Origin: Curtobacterium sp. UCD-KPL2560
Lineage (GTDB): Bacteria > Actinomycetota > Actinomycetes > Actinomycetales > Microbacteriaceae
Direction of reading: 5' to 3'
Assembly: GCF_001705035.1 (NCBI RefSeq)
Contig: NZ_MCIG01000032.1
Location: 1-32,681 of the forward strand
Length of the DNA: 32,681 nucleotides
Shown piece after piece: positions 15,879 to 25,071 of this stretch. The first letter of the stretch is position 1; each line of letters starts with the position of its first letter. The position numbers and the translations under genes were made by a program. Below the pieces are notes generated by a model. It was not told the origin of the DNA, did no database searches, and saw nothing but the letters and a program-made list of their open reading frames with translations.

Positions 15879-17510
15879 ATGACCACGGAGCTGACCGACG
15901 ACCCGACGACCACGCCCGCCGGGCCGGTCGGCTCCCGCATCGACGACTGGTGGGGCCGGGTCCTGTCGACCTCGCGCCGGGTCGCGGTCTGGCGGTGGAC
16001 CGGGCCGCTCGCGGTCACGCTCCTCGCGGCGGTCCTGCGCCTCGTCGGGCTCGGTCACCCGCACTCGCTCGTGTTCGACGAGACGTACTACGTCAAGGAC
16101 GGCTGGTCGATCGTGCACCTCGGGTACGAGGGCACCTGGCCGGCGAACCCGAGCGGCGAGGGCGCCACGACGACCGACCAGCGCTTCGCCGCCGGCGAGA
16201 CCGACCTGTTCACGAAGGCGGCCGAGTTCGTCGCGCACCCGCCGCTCGGCAAGTACCTGATCGGCCTGGGCATGCTGCTGTTCGGGGCGGACAGCTCCTT
16301 CGGCTGGCGCATCACGGTCGCCGTGCTCGGCACCGCCACGGTCCTGCTGACCGCGCTCATCGCCCGCTCGCTCTTCCGGTCCACCGCGATCGGCACCCTG
16401 GCCGGTTTCCTGCTCGCGGTCGACGGGCAGGCCATCGTGCTCAGTCGCGTCACCCTGCTCGACGGCATCGTCACGTTCTTCGTGGTGCTCGGTGCGGGAG
16501 CGCTGCTGCTCGACCGCCGGTGGGCCCAGCGACGGCTGGACGCCTGGGTCGCCCGGCGTCGGGAGGCAGGACGCGAACTGCTCTGGGGCCCGGTGCTCGT
16601 GTGGCGGCCGTGGCTCCTGGCGACCGGGATCGCGCTCGGGCTCGCCTCGGCGACGAAGTGGTCGGGCCTGTACTTCCTGGCGTTCTTCGCGCTGTACTCG
16701 GTGCTGGTCGAGATGATGATGCGCCGCCGGGCCGGCATCGCGTTCTGGTCGTCGAGCGCCTTCCTGCAGCAGGCGCCCGTGACGTTCCTGCTCACGGTGC
16801 CGGTCGCCGCCGTCACCTACCTGGCGTCGTGGACCGGGTGGTTCCTGTCGCGGGCGGGCTGGGACCGTGACTGGATCGGCTCCGGCGGACAGCGCTGGAC
16901 GGGCGTGCTGGCGTGGGTCCCGGACTCGTTCCAGAACTGGTGGCACTACCAGTCCGAGATCTACGGCTTCAACATCGGGTTGCACACGCCGCACTCGTAC
17001 CAGGCGAACCCGCTGCTCTGGCTCGTCATGCAGCGGCCCACGTCGATGTACTACGTCGGGACGGACGCCGGGCAGGACGGCTGCGCGTCCACCCGCTGCG
17101 GCGAGGCCATCACCGGGATCGCGAACCCGTTCGTCTGGTACGCGGCGGTGATCGCGACCGTGGCGCTCCTGGTGCTCTTCGTGCTGCGCCGCCGCTGGGA
17201 GTACGGCTTCGTCCTGATCGGCGTCGCGGGCGGCTACCTGCCCTGGCTGCTGTACACGGACCGCACGGTGTTCCAGTTCTACACGGTGGCCTTCGAGCCC
17301 TTCATGGTGATGGCGCTCGCGGCGGCGATCGGGCTGGTGGCCGGGTCGCGGGACGACCCGCGGCCGCGCCGCACGCGGGCACTGGTCTGGATCGGGGTGT
17401 ACCTGGTGGTCGTCGTCCTGGCGTCGGCGTACTGGTACCCGATGTGGACCGGGATGCAGGTGCCGTGGGACTTCATCCGCTCGCACTACTGGGTGCCGAG
17501 CTGGTTGTAG
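15879..17510 (+). CDS. pmt: Protein O-mannosyltransferase (PMT family)
   Basis: Membrane enzyme that transfers mannose from polyprenyl-phosphomannose to Ser/Thr of exported proteins, as for Rv1002c of M. tuberculosis. The 543-residue product has the catalytic pair VFDETYYVKD (Asp67, Glu68) in the first extracytoplasmic loop, the loop HPPLGKYLI, and SATKWSGLYFL and YLPWLLYTDRTVFQFY in later helices, all PMT hallmarks. About ten hydrophobic segments are visible. It diverges from rsmI, as in other actinobacteria, and converges on tetR across a strong hairpin. Confidence 0.94.
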   Translation: MTTELTDDPTTTPAGPVGSRIDDWWGRVLSTSRRVAVWRWTGPLAVTLLAAVLRLVGLGHPHSLVFDETYYVKDGWSIVHLGYEGTWPANPSGEGATTTDQRFAAGETDLFTKAAEFVAHPPLGKYLIGLGMLLFGADSSFGWRITVAVLGTATVLLTALIARSLFRSTAIGTLAGFLLAVDGQAIVLSRVTLLDGIVTFFVVLGAGALLLDRRWAQRRLDAWVARRREAGRELLWGPVLVWRPWLLATGIALGLASATKWSGLYFLAFFALYSVLVEMMMRRRAGIAFWSSSAFLQQAPVTFLLTVPVAAVTYLASWTGWFLSRAGWDRDWIGSGGQRWTGVLAWVPDSFQNWWHYQSEIYGFNIGLHTPHSYQANPLLWLVMQRPTSMYYVGTDAGQDGCASTRCGEAITGIANPFVWYAAVIATVALLVLFVLRRRWEYGFVLIGVAGGYLPWLLYTDRTVFQFYTVAFEPFMVMALAAAIGLVAGSRDDPRPRRTRALVWIGVYLVVVVLASAYWYPMWTGMQVPWDFIRSHYWVPSWL

Positions 17511-17603
17511 CGCGCGTCGCGTCTCGACCGTGTTCGCCGGTCGGAGCACTGCGTCGCGACCGGCGGACGCCGGTCGGCGCCCGGTCGCGTCGCGACCAGG
17601 GGA

Positions 17604-17647
17604 CGGCCGGGAGGCGCGGGGCGGGCCTGCCCCGCGCCTCCCGGCCG
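17604..17647. terminator. Bidirectional hairpin, family copy D
   Basis: Perfect 19-base arms (17604–17622 and 17629–17647) with a six-base loop, between the convergent ends of pmt and tetR. Core sequence is the same as copy A at 6322–6365. Confidence 0.88.
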
Positions 17648-17684
17648 GTCGCGGGTCACATGACGGGCGCGCGCCGCACGTCCG

Positions 17685-18344
17685 TCAGACGGTCGGCTGC
17701 ATCGCGCGCTCGAGCGCGCCCCGGTCGAGCGGCGTCCCGACCATGTCGTCCGGCGTGCTCGGCGGCATCACCCCGTCGACGAGGACCTGCGCGTAGCGCT
17801 GCCACGCCTCGGGGTCGGCGTCGCGGGTGGCGTCCGCCACGGCACCGAGCATGGTCGTGAGCATCGGCAGGTCGCGGTAGTCGAACCCGGCGCGCACCAC
17901 CCCGGCGTCCTTCGCGCGGCGGATGATGCGGTCGACCTGGTCCTCGAGCCGGTCGCGCTCGCGGGCGATCGACGGGCGCCCCTTGCCCGCGCGGACGATC
18001 GCGTCGGCGAGCGCACGGTCCCGGGCCCGGAAGGCGAAGACGCCCATCAGGTACACGCGGAGGGCCTCACGCGGGTCGGACTCGGCGGCGGCCCGGGCAG
18101 CGGCCTCGTTGAGGGCCTCGAACTTGGCTGCGAGCAGTGCCTCGATCAGGGAGTCCTTGTCGGCGAAGCGCCGGTAGACGGTGCCGACGCCGACGCCGGC
18201 CTCGTGCGCGATGTCGTTCAGGGTGACCGAGATCCCGCGCTCCGCGAAGCACCGACGCGCGGTCTGCAGGATGAGCTCGCGGTTGCGTGCGGCGTCGGCG
18301 CGCAGGGGGCGCTCGACGTCGTGCGCGTGGTCGGTGGTGCTCAT
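17685..18344 (-). CDS. TetR-family repressor
   Basis: A 219-residue regulator. The N-terminal HTH (about 20–65) reads NRELILQTARRCFAERG then TLNDIAHEAGVGVGTVYRRF. The C-terminal half is a helical ligand domain and looks typical of drug-efflux regulators. ATG 18344 is preferred to ATG 18350 because a -10 box TACGTT (18352–18357) is seven bases upstream of 18344 and would leave no room for the longer start. It diverges from the MFS exporter. Two related dyads in the shared region are its probable operators, so it should repress both genes until a ligand binds. Confidence 0.92.
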   Translation of the reverse strand: MSTTDHAHDVERPLRADAARNRELILQTARRCFAERGISVTLNDIAHEAGVGVGTVYRRFADKDSLIEALLAAKFEALNEAAARAAAESDPREALRVYLMGVFAFRARDRALADAIVRAGKGRPSIARERDRLEDQVDRIIRRAKDAGVVRAGFDYRDLPMLTTMLGAVADATRDADPEAWQRYAQVLVDGVMPPSTPDDMVGTPLDRGALERAMQPTV

Positions 18345-18357
18345 GGCCATGAACGTA
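18345..18357 (-). promoter_or_regulatory. Leaderless -10 box of tetR
   Basis: TACGTT on the minus strand at 18352–18357, seven bases before ATG 18344; decides that start. Confidence 0.6.
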
Positions 18358-18375
18358 ACGGAACTTTCTGGGAAC

Positions 18376-18399
18376 AAGTGGATGCGGTCGCTCCGTTTT
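18376..18399. promoter_or_regulatory. TetR operator candidate 1
   Basis: AAGTGGATGCGG...CTCCGTTTT, an imperfect dyad that resembles site 2 (AAG-y-GGATGC on the left, TCCGTTT on the right). It would cover the -35 region of the MFS promoter, whose -10 may be TACAGT at 18404–18409. Confidence 0.5.
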
Positions 18400-18414
18400 G
18401 GTCTACAGTGTTCC

Positions 18415-18439
18415 GAAGCGGATGCCGCGCATCCGTTTC
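18415..18439. promoter_or_regulatory. TetR operator candidate 2
   Basis: A 25-base dyad with 11-base arms and one mismatch; the core CGGATGC-CGC-GCATCCG is perfect. Located just downstream of the presumed MFS -10 box. Confidence 0.6.
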
Positions 18440-18487
18440 CCGGTCCACCAGACCACCTCCCCCTCCACCTTCTCGAAGGAGGCTGCC

Positions 18488-20038
18488 GTGACGGCAGAAC
18501 AGACCGCGCCGACTCCGACCGGGTCGGCCCCCGCACCTTCCCGGAGCGCCGGCTCCGCTGACGGCCAGCCGCAGCACCGGTGGATCGCCCTCGCGGTGAT
18601 CGCCCTCGCCCAGCTCATGGTCGTCCTCGACGCCACCATCGTGAACATCGCACTGCCCTCGGCGCAGGCCGACCTCGGCTTCGCGACCGACCAGCGGCAG
18701 TGGATCGTCACCGCCTACTCGCTCGCGTTCGGGTCGCTCCTGCTGCTCGGCGGCCGCCTCGGCGACCTGTTCGGGCGCAAGAACACCTTCATCATCGGCC
18801 TGGTCGGCTTCGCGGTCGCGTCCGTCCTGGGCGGCCTCGCCGACTCGTTCGGGCTGCTCGTCGCGGCCCGCGCACTGCAGGGCGTGTTCGGTGCCCTGCT
18901 CGCACCGTCGGCCCTCGGCATGCTCACGACGACCTTCCGCGACCCGAAGGAACGCGGCCGCGCGTTCGGCATCTTCGGGTCGATCGCCGGGTCCGGTGCC
19001 GCCATCGGCCTGCTGCTCGGCGGTGTCCTCACCGAGTACGCCTCGTGGCGCTGGTGCCTCTACGTGAACGTCGTGTTCGCCGTCCTCGGCGTGATCGGTG
19101 CGCTCGTCTTCATGGCCCGTCCGCCCAAGGTCGACCGCCCGCGCATCGACGTCGCCGGGGTGCTCACGATCACCGCCGGCCTGGTCGGGATCGTCTACGG
19201 GTTCTCGAACGCCGAGTCGAACGGCTGGGATGCTCCCGTCACGATCGTCATGCTCGCCGCGGGCGTCGTGCTCGTCGCCGCGTTCGTGTTCATCGAGACC
19301 CGCGTCGCACACCCGCTCCTGCCGCTCCGGGTCGTGCTCGACCGCGACCGCGGCGGCTCGTTCCTCGCCATCGGCCTCGTGGCGATCGGCATGTTCGGGA
19401 TCTTCCTGTTCCTGACCTACTACCTCGAGCAGACCCTGGGCTTCACCTCGCTCCAGACGGGCCTGGCGTTCCTGCCGATGCCGGCGTCGATCATGCTCTC
19501 ATCGACGCAGATCGGTGGGCGGCTCCTGCCCCGCGTCGGCCCCAAGGTGCTGGTGTTCGCCGGTGGCCTCGTGGCGGCGACGGGCCTGCTGCTCCTGCTC
19601 CGCACCGACCTGGACAGCACCTACGCGGGCACCGTCCTGCCGGCGCTGATCGTGATCGGTCTCGGCATGGGCACGATCTTCTCGTCCGCGATGAACACCG
19701 CGACCACCGGGGTGGCCCGCGCCGACGCCGGTGTGGCCTCGGCGACCGTGAACACCGCGCAGCAGGTCGGCGGCTCGATCGGGACAGCGCTGCTGTCGAC
19801 GATCTTCGCCGACGTCGTCTCGAACAGCCTGTCCGGACTGCAGGGCGCCCCGAGCAAGCTGCAGCAGGCGCAGGCGGTGCTCGACGGGTACCACGCCGCG
19901 TTCGCGATCTCGGCGGGCGTGCTCGTGCTCGTCGCCCTCGCCGGCGGGCTGCTCATCAACCGGCAGTCGGTGCGGCTCGCGAAGCTCGAGCACGCGGCGT
20001 CGACCGCCACGGGCAGCATCCCCGCGGCAGCGCACTAG
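18488..20038 (+). CDS. MFS multidrug exporter, DHA2 (14-helix) family
   Basis: A 516-residue drug:proton antiporter of the EmrB/QacA type. An Ala/Pro/Ser-rich tail (1–30) precedes the first helix. Motif LDATIVNIALPSAQADLG (48–65) is the DHA2 signature, and GGRLGDLFGRK (88–98) is MFS motif A. Helices continue to about 480. GTG 18488 has the Shine-Dalgarno sequence AAGGAGG (18476–18482) five bases upstream, so this mRNA has a real leader of about 70 bases. Regulated by the divergent TetR through two dyads. Its last codons (SIPAAAH) and stop are repeated twice downstream. Confidence 0.93.
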   Translation: MTAEQTAPTPTGSAPAPSRSAGSADGQPQHRWIALAVIALAQLMVVLDATIVNIALPSAQADLGFATDQRQWIVTAYSLAFGSLLLLGGRLGDLFGRKNTFIIGLVGFAVASVLGGLADSFGLLVAARALQGVFGALLAPSALGMLTTTFRDPKERGRAFGIFGSIAGSGAAIGLLLGGVLTEYASWRWCLYVNVVFAVLGVIGALVFMARPPKVDRPRIDVAGVLTITAGLVGIVYGFSNAESNGWDAPVTIVMLAAGVVLVAAFVFIETRVAHPLLPLRVVLDRDRGGSFLAIGLVAIGMFGIFLFLTYYLEQTLGFTSLQTGLAFLPMPASIMLSSTQIGGRLLPRVGPKVLVFAGGLVAATGLLLLLRTDLDSTYAGTVLPALIVIGLGMGTIFSSAMNTATTGVARADAGVASATVNTAQQVGGSIGTALLSTIFADVVSNSLSGLQGAPSKLQQAQAVLDGYHAAFAISAGVLVLVALAGGLLINRQSVRLAKLEHAASTATGSIPAAAH

Positions 20039-20092
20039 CGGCATCCCCGCAGCGGGCGCACCAGCGGCATCCCCGCAGCGGGCGCACCAGCG
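20016..20092. repeat. 26-bp tandem repeat continuing the MFS 3' end
   Basis: 20016–20040 (coding end and stop) is followed by two identical 26-base units (20041–20066, 20067–20092) and a degraded third. All begin GCATCCCCGC and end in AGCG. Confidence 0.9.
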
Positions 20093-20142
20093 GTGTCCCC
20101 CGAGTGGCGCACCTGGCGACCGCTCGACGCGGGGGCCGCTCC

Positions 20143-20182
20143 ACGGCCCGGGCCGCGCAGAACCTCTGCGCGACCCGGGCCG
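20143..20182. terminator. Long hairpin terminator after the MFS gene
   Basis: Outer arms ACGGCCCGGG / CCCGGGCCGT and inner arms GCGCAGA / TCTGCGC, separated by a two-base internal mismatch, around a three-base ACC loop. Confidence 0.85.
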
Positions 20183-20273
20183 TCCTGCTGCACGGAAGTT
20201 CGGATTCCGTGCGCCCCGGACGGCGCGGTTGCGCACTGTGTCGATCCTGCTGGGATGCGTCGGGGGCCGCGGA

Positions 20274-20286
20274 TATCGTGAGCGCC
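20274..20286 (+). promoter_or_regulatory. Leaderless -10 box of the sulfurtransferase gene
   Basis: TATCGT at 20274–20279 with seven bases to ATG 20287; argues against GTG 20278. Confidence 0.55.
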
Positions 20287-21144
20287 ATGTCCCCCGTCCT
20301 GACCTCGCCGCTCGTGTCCACGCAGTGGCTCGCCGACCACCTCGGTGCCGACGACCTCGTCGTGCTCGACGCGTCGGTGCACACGACGGGGACCGGACTG
20401 GCGATGAGCTGGCAGGACGCCCGCGACGCGTACGAGCAGCAGGGCCACGTGCCCGGTGCCCGCTACGCCGACCTCGTCGACGCCTTCTCCGCCCCGGACG
20501 CACCCGTCCCGTTCACCCGTCCCGGTGCCGAGCGGTTCGAGGCCGCGGCCCGGGCGCTCGGCGTGACGAACACCTCGTGCGTCGTCGTCTACGACGACAG
20601 CGTCGGCGAGTGGGCCGCACGGCTGTGGTGGATCTTCCGCGCGTTCGGCTTCGAGCAGGTGGCCGTGCTCGACGGCGGCTTCACGAAGTGGCGCGACGAG
20701 GGCCGCCCGGTCCGCGTCGGTGCCCTGCGCGCCGCGGTGGCCGTGCCGTCGGAGCCGTTCCTCGCGGGTGAGGAACGCGCCGTCTGGGCCGACCACGACC
20801 GGGTCCTGCGCGCCGTCCGCGGCGACGAGCCCGCCGCGATCGTCCTCGCGGCTCCGCGGTCACTGCTCGGCGACGACCACCCGGACGTCGTCCCGGGGAG
20901 CACGGTGATCACCACCGACGACCTGGTCGACCCGGTGTCGAACACGCTGCTGCGGCGCCCCGCGCTGGCCGAGGCGTTCCGGCCGGTCCTCGAGGCCGAC
21001 GAGATCGTCACCTACTGCGGGGTCGGGAGCGCGGCGTGCGTCGACGCGCTGGCGTTGACCGTCCTCGGGCACGAGCACGTGACCGTGTACGACGGGTCGC
21101 TCGTGGACTGGTGGCAGCGGGAGCCGGAGCGGCTCGCGTCCTGA
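20287..21144 (+). CDS. Two-domain thiosulfate/3-mercaptopyruvate sulfurtransferase
   Basis: Transfers sulfane sulfur from thiosulfate or 3-mercaptopyruvate to cyanide or thiol acceptors through a cysteine persulfide. The 285-residue length and tandem rhodanese domains (about 8–145 and 160–280) fit. The N-terminal inactive domain has GHVPGARYADL and VLDGGFTKWRDEG. The active-site loop is YCGVGSAAC (Cys244), nearer mercaptopyruvate (CGSGVTAC) than thiosulfate (CRKGVTAC) enzymes. The second domain carries PRSLLGDDHPDVVPGS where a GHIPGA-type motif is usual, so it is somewhat diverged. Confidence 0.9.
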   Translation: MSPVLTSPLVSTQWLADHLGADDLVVLDASVHTTGTGLAMSWQDARDAYEQQGHVPGARYADLVDAFSAPDAPVPFTRPGAERFEAAARALGVTNTSCVVVYDDSVGEWAARLWWIFRAFGFEQVAVLDGGFTKWRDEGRPVRVGALRAAVAVPSEPFLAGEERAVWADHDRVLRAVRGDEPAAIVLAAPRSLLGDDHPDVVPGSTVITTDDLVDPVSNTLLRRPALAEAFRPVLEADEIVTYCGVGSAACVDALALTVLGHEHVTVYDGSLVDWWQREPERLAS

Positions 21145-21191
21145 GTCCGGCCCGCGCCCGGTCCGGACCGGGTGCCCGCCGAGCCGGGCGA

Positions 21192-21332
21192 GCGCGCCGT
21201 CCCGGCCACGCGCCTCCGCGTCCGAGGCATCTGCACACCGTGACGAGCGCGCGGACCCGACCGCGCGCATCCCGTCCGTCCCTCGTGCACGCCGTGGGCG
21301 GCGCGCCGGTCCGGCCACGTGCCTCCGCGTCC
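21192..21332. repeat. Pair of 32-bp direct repeats in the 21145–21366 gap
   Basis: Positions about 21192–21222 and 21301–21332 are nearly identical (three differences; core GGCCACGYGCCTCCGCGTCC). They lie between the sulfurtransferase stop and the reductase start. A 16-base perfect palindrome CCCGGTCCGGACCGGG, possibly the sulfurtransferase terminator, is at about 21157–21172. Confidence 0.75.
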
Positions 21333-21353
21333 CGGCGCGCGACCGCTCGGGGC

Positions 21354-21366
21354 TAGCGTTGACGCC
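21354..21366 (+). promoter_or_regulatory. Leaderless -10 box of the reductase gene
   Basis: TAGCGT at 21354–21359 with seven bases to ATG 21367. Confidence 0.6.
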
Positions 21367-22434
21367 ATGAGCACCAGGCGAGCCGTCGTCCTCGGCGGCA
21401 CCGGCGGCATCGGCTCCGCCGTGGTCCGCGACCTCCTCGACGCGTCCGGACGCGGGGGTGACGACTGGCAGGTGGACGTCCTCGCCCGCCGGGGCGGGCC
21501 CGCCGCGGACGCCCTGACGGCGGCCGGCGCCTCCTTCACCGCGGGCGACCGTCGCGACACCGCGGTGCTGCGCGACCTGCTCCGTCCCGGAGCCGACCTG
21601 CTGGTGGACACCGTCGGCGTCACGCGCGACGACGCCCTGCAGCTGCGCCCGTACCTCGACGACGTCGGCTCGACGGTGTTCGTGTCGTCCAAGGCGGTCT
21701 ACGTCGACGAGCAGGGTCGGCACGCGAACTCCCTCGACAAGCCGGTGTTCGGCGGCGCGGTCACCGAGCTGCAACCGACCGTGACCGCGGGCGACGGCGA
21801 CCCGACCAGCCGTGACGGCTACGCGGCCGCGAAGGTCGCCGCGGAGCAGGTGCTGCTCGACCACGGCGCCCCCGTCACGGTGCTGCGCCCGTCGAAGGTG
21901 CACGGCCCGGGCACCGGCCGGCCCCGGGAGTGGTTCGTCGTGCGCCGCGCGCTCGACGGTCGGGAGCGGATCCTGCTCGCCGACGCGGGCCGCGGTGTCG
22001 ACCACACGACCGCCGCGAGCGGCATCGCGTCGCTCGTCCGGCTCGTCGCGGACGCACCCGACCGCCGCATCCTCAACGTGGCCGACGAGGACGCACCGAG
22101 CGTGCTCGAGATCGTCCGCACGCTCGCCGGCCTGGTCGACCACCGGTTCGACGAGGTCCTGCTCGACAAGGACGCCCCCGGCTTCGTGGGCGTCACCCCC
22201 TGGAGCGTGCCGTCGCCGTCCGTGCTCGACACCACCGCCGCCCGAACGCTCGGGTGGCAGCCGCCGCGGTACGCCGAAGCGGTGCGCACGACCGTGGACT
22301 GGCTGCTCGAGACCGCGCACGCGGTGCCCGCCGGCGGCGACGTGCCGTGGGCGGCGGACCCGTTCTGGGACCGCATGTTCGACTACGGGCCCGAGGACGC
22401 CGCGCTGGTCCTGCTGTCGCTCGGGCGCGGCTGA
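21367..22434 (+). CDS. NAD-dependent epimerase/reductase-like Rossmann protein
   Basis: A 355-residue protein with an extended-SDR N-terminus: AVVLGGTGGIGSAVV (residues 6–20) as dinucleotide loop, FVSSKAVY for the serine region, and YAAAKVAAE as the Tyr–Lys helix. TVLRPSKVHGPGTG is the usual PxxVYGPG-like strand of nucleotide-sugar epimerase relatives. The substrate is not known. It ends three bases before a P-loop protein gene, so the two form an operon. Confidence 0.83.
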   Translation: MSTRRAVVLGGTGGIGSAVVRDLLDASGRGGDDWQVDVLARRGGPAADALTAAGASFTAGDRRDTAVLRDLLRPGADLLVDTVGVTRDDALQLRPYLDDVGSTVFVSSKAVYVDEQGRHANSLDKPVFGGAVTELQPTVTAGDGDPTSRDGYAAAKVAAEQVLLDHGAPVTVLRPSKVHGPGTGRPREWFVVRRALDGRERILLADAGRGVDHTTAASGIASLVRLVADAPDRRILNVADEDAPSVLEIVRTLAGLVDHRFDEVLLDKDAPGFVGVTPWSVPSPSVLDTTAARTLGWQPPRYAEAVRTTVDWLLETAHAVPAGGDVPWAADPFWDRMFDYGPEDAALVLLSLGRG

Positions 22435-22437
22435 GTC

Positions 22438-22968
22438 GTGCCGCGGTCGGAGGTCCTGTTCGTCGGCGGACGTTCCGGCGTCGGCAAGTCGACGGCAGCA
22501 GCGGCCCTGCACGACCTGTTGTCCGCCGCGGACGTCCACCACGCGGTGATCGAGGGCGACGTGCTCGACCTCGCCTACCCGGCCCCGCACCTCGTGCACC
22601 CCGAGGCGCACCTGGCGGAGCGGAACCTCGCGGTGCTGTGGCGCGCGTACCGGGAGCTGGGGCACCACCGGCTGGTGTTCACGAACACGGCCGCGGTGCT
22701 CGAGCACGACCGGTTGGCCGCGGCGATGGGCGACGACCCGGTCGTGCACGTCGTGCTCCTCCGCGCGGACGACGACACGACCGCGGAGCGGCTGGGCCGA
22801 CGGGCGGGCGGCTCCGCCCCGTCGGCGCAGCTCGCGCACAGCGCGGCGACGGCCGGGAGGCTCGACTCGGCCGTCGCGGACACGGTCACCCGGGTGGACA
22901 CCGTCGGTCTGTCGCCGGCGGACGTCGCGCGTCGCCTCGCGGCCGTCACGGGGTGGTTGCCCGCCTGA
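22438..22968 (+). CDS. P-loop kinase-like ATP-binding protein
   Basis: A 176-residue protein with Walker [11 protein letters not shown] (10–19) and an ASKHA-unrelated small-molecule-kinase layout like shikimate or chloramphenicol phosphotransferases: a substrate strand [14 protein letters not shown] after the P-loop and a late arginine-rich lid [10 protein letters not shown]. Substrate unknown. GTG 22438 follows the upstream stop by three bases, which suggests translational coupling to the reductase. Confidence 0.78.
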   Translation: MPRSEVLFVGGRSGVGKSTAAAALHDLLSAADVHHAVIEGDVLDLAYPAPHLVHPEAHLAERNLAVLWRAYRELGHHRLVFTNTAAVLEHDRLAAAMGDDPVVHVVLLRADDDTTAERLGRRAGGSAPSAQLAHSAATAGRLDSAVADTVTRVDTVGLSPADVARRLAAVTGWLPA

Positions 22969-23134
22969 GGCGGGTCGGAGCGGCCTGGTGCGGCTGGGGC
23001 GCCCGCGCTGCGCGGGCCGCAGCCGCTCGCGGTGCCGTCGCTCGCGGTGTCGCCGACGCTGCTGGCGGTCCGGTTCCCCCGCGGTGCCTGTGGACGGCGT
23101 CGACCTGTCCACCGGTCCCGCTCCGCTCCCCCGT

Positions 23135-23161
23135 GTCCAGCGTCGGCGGGGCACGCTGGAC
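23135..23161. promoter_or_regulatory. Dyad overlapping the DUF255 gene's -10 region
   Basis: GTCCAGCGT and ACGCTGGAC, perfect nine-base arms nine bases apart. The right arm overlaps CACGCT (23152–23157), the putative -10 box seven bases before ATG 23165. A repressor site is possible. Confidence 0.45.
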
Positions 23162-23164
23162 GGC

Positions 23165-25000
23165 ATGAGCGACAACCGACTCGGCAGTGCGGTCAGCCCG
23201 TACCTGCGGCAGCACGCGGACAACCCCGTCGACTGGCGGGAGTGGGGGCCCGACGCCTTCGCCGAGGCCCGCGCCCGCGACGTACCGGTGCTCGTCTCGG
23301 TCGGGTACGCCACCTGCCACTGGTGCCACGTCATGGCGCGCGAGAGCTTCTCCGACCCCGAGGTGGCCGAGCTCCTGCGACGGGACTTCGTCGCGGTGAA
23401 GGTCGACCGCGAGGAACGGCCCGACGTCGACGCGAGCCTCATGGCCTCGGCGAGCGCCTTCACGCAGCAGCTCGGCTGGCCGCTCACCGCGTTCACGACG
23501 GGCGACGCGCAGGTGTTCTTCGCGGGGACCTACTACCCCCCGGTCCCGGTCGGGCAGGTGGGCTCGTTCCGGCAGGTCCTCGCGGCCGTCCTCGACGCAT
23601 GGCGCGAGCGTCGGCACGAGGTCGACGCGAACGCGACCGCGATCGCGGCGGCGATCCGGCAGGGAGCCGAGGCGGAGGCGACCGCCCGTCGGGGTGGGGC
23701 CGACGGCGGCGACGAGCCGCGCCTCCCGACCGTCGACGCGATCCGGGCGGTGACCACGCAACTGGCCGCGGCCGAGGACACCACGTACGGCGGTTTCGGA
23801 GGCGCACCGAAGTTCCCGAGCACGCCCCTGCTCGAGTTCCTCGGCGACGTCGCGGCCGACGGCGACGACGACGCCCGTGCCCTGCTGGAGCGGAGCCTGC
23901 ACGCGATCCGGTCGACGGAGCTCACCGACGCCGACGGCGGGGTGTTCCGGTACGCGACGAAGCGCGACTGGAGCGTGCCGCACTACGAACGCATGCTCTA
24001 CGACAACGCCGGACTGCTCGCCGTCGCCGACGCGGAGCAGGCCCGCGGCATCGCCGACTTCCTGCGGGACACCCTCCGCAGGGACGACGGGGCGTTCGTC
24101 GCCGCGCAGGACAGCGAGTCGACGATGGACGGTCGGCGGGTCGAGGGCGAGTGGTACCGCCTCCCGCTCGACCAGCGGGGTCGGTTCGACCCGCCGCCGC
24201 TCGACGACCAGGTGCTGACCGGGTGGAACGGGCTGGCGATCCGCGGCCTCGCGATCGCCGGGTCGCGGCACGGTGACGACGAGATGCTCGCCCTCGCGCG
24301 GGGAGCGGCCGATGCGGTGCTCACCGCCCACGTCCGCGACGGGCACGTGGTGGTGCGGTCCAGCACGCCGCGTGGTGCGTCCTCCGCCGCCCCGACCGTC
24401 GAGGACGTCGGACTCCTCGCCGAGGGGCTCCTCGAGCTCGCCCTCGTGACCGGTGACGTCACCCTCGCCGAACAGGCCCGCACGATGGTCGACGACGGCT
24501 TGGCCGGTCGCTTCGCCGTCGATCCGGTCCTGGCCGGTGCCGGCACGGCCACCGGCGAGCAGCCGCAGACGGCGATGCGGTCCGGGACCGTGGCGCTGGC
24601 GTCTGCCGCGGTGGCCCTGGCCGCGCTGACGGGGCACGACGGGTACCGCGACGCCGCAGCACGGCTCGTCGCGGACCGCGCCCGCACCGGGACCGAACGA
24701 CCGCTCGGCCACGCGGACGCGCTCGGGGTCGCGCTCGCGCTGGGCCGTCCGTCGCGTGAGGTCGTCGTCGTGGCCTCCGACCCGGTCGACCCGATGCGCG
24801 CCGCCACCCGCGACGCGAGACAGCCCGGGACGGTCGTCGCCCGCGTCACACCGGACCAGGCCGACCAGTGGGCCGAGGCCGGGTTCGAACTCTTCGCGGG
24901 ACGTGGCGCGCTCGACCCCGCGGGCTACGTCTGTCACGACCGCGTGTGCGCCCTGCCCGCGCGTCGGGCGGAGGACCTGCACGCGCAGCTCGTGGGCTGA
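23165..25000 (+). CDS. DUF255 thioredoxin-domain protein (YyaL/SPATA20 family)
   Basis: A 611-residue cytoplasmic protein. The N-terminal thioredoxin-like domain (about 1–165) has the family signature [10 protein letters not shown] and the redox-like motif CHWCHVM (51–57), then [12 protein letters not shown]. The rest (about 215–600) is an (alpha/alpha)6-barrel-like region as in N-acylglucosamine epimerases, with [10 protein letters not shown] and [15 protein letters not shown]. The cellular role of the family is unknown. It is shorter than many members (about 650–700 residues). Start ATG follows CACGCT by seven bases. hrpA follows 71 bases later with its own promoter. Confidence 0.9.
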   Translation: MSDNRLGSAVSPYLRQHADNPVDWREWGPDAFAEARARDVPVLVSVGYATCHWCHVMARESFSDPEVAELLRRDFVAVKVDREERPDVDASLMASASAFTQQLGWPLTAFTTGDAQVFFAGTYYPPVPVGQVGSFRQVLAAVLDAWRERRHEVDANATAIAAAIRQGAEAEATARRGGADGGDEPRLPTVDAIRAVTTQLAAAEDTTYGGFGGAPKFPSTPLLEFLGDVAADGDDDARALLERSLHAIRSTELTDADGGVFRYATKRDWSVPHYERMLYDNAGLLAVADAEQARGIADFLRDTLRRDDGAFVAAQDSESTMDGRRVEGEWYRLPLDQRGRFDPPPLDDQVLTGWNGLAIRGLAIAGSRHGDDEMLALARGAADAVLTAHVRDGHVVVRSSTPRGASSAAPTVEDVGLLAEGLLELALVTGDVTLAEQARTMVDDGLAGRFAVDPVLAGAGTATGEQPQTAMRSGTVALASAAVALAALTGHDGYRDAAARLVADRARTGTERPLGHADALGVALALGRPSREVVVVASDPVDPMRAATRDARQPGTVVARVTPDQADQWAEAGFELFAGRGALDPAGYVCHDRVCALPARRAEDLHAQLVG

Positions 25001-25056
25001 CCGGCACGGCTCCGACGTGCAGTCCCTGGGCAGCACGGCTGCCCCTCCTGAACCGC

Positions 25057-25071
25057 TATCCTGGAAGGCTC
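25057..25071 (+). promoter_or_regulatory. hrpA promoter -10 box and Shine-Dalgarno
   Basis: TATCCT at 25057–25062, then GGAAGG at 25063–25068 close to ATG 25072. A very short leader whose ribosome site overlaps the expected transcription start. Confidence 0.5.
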
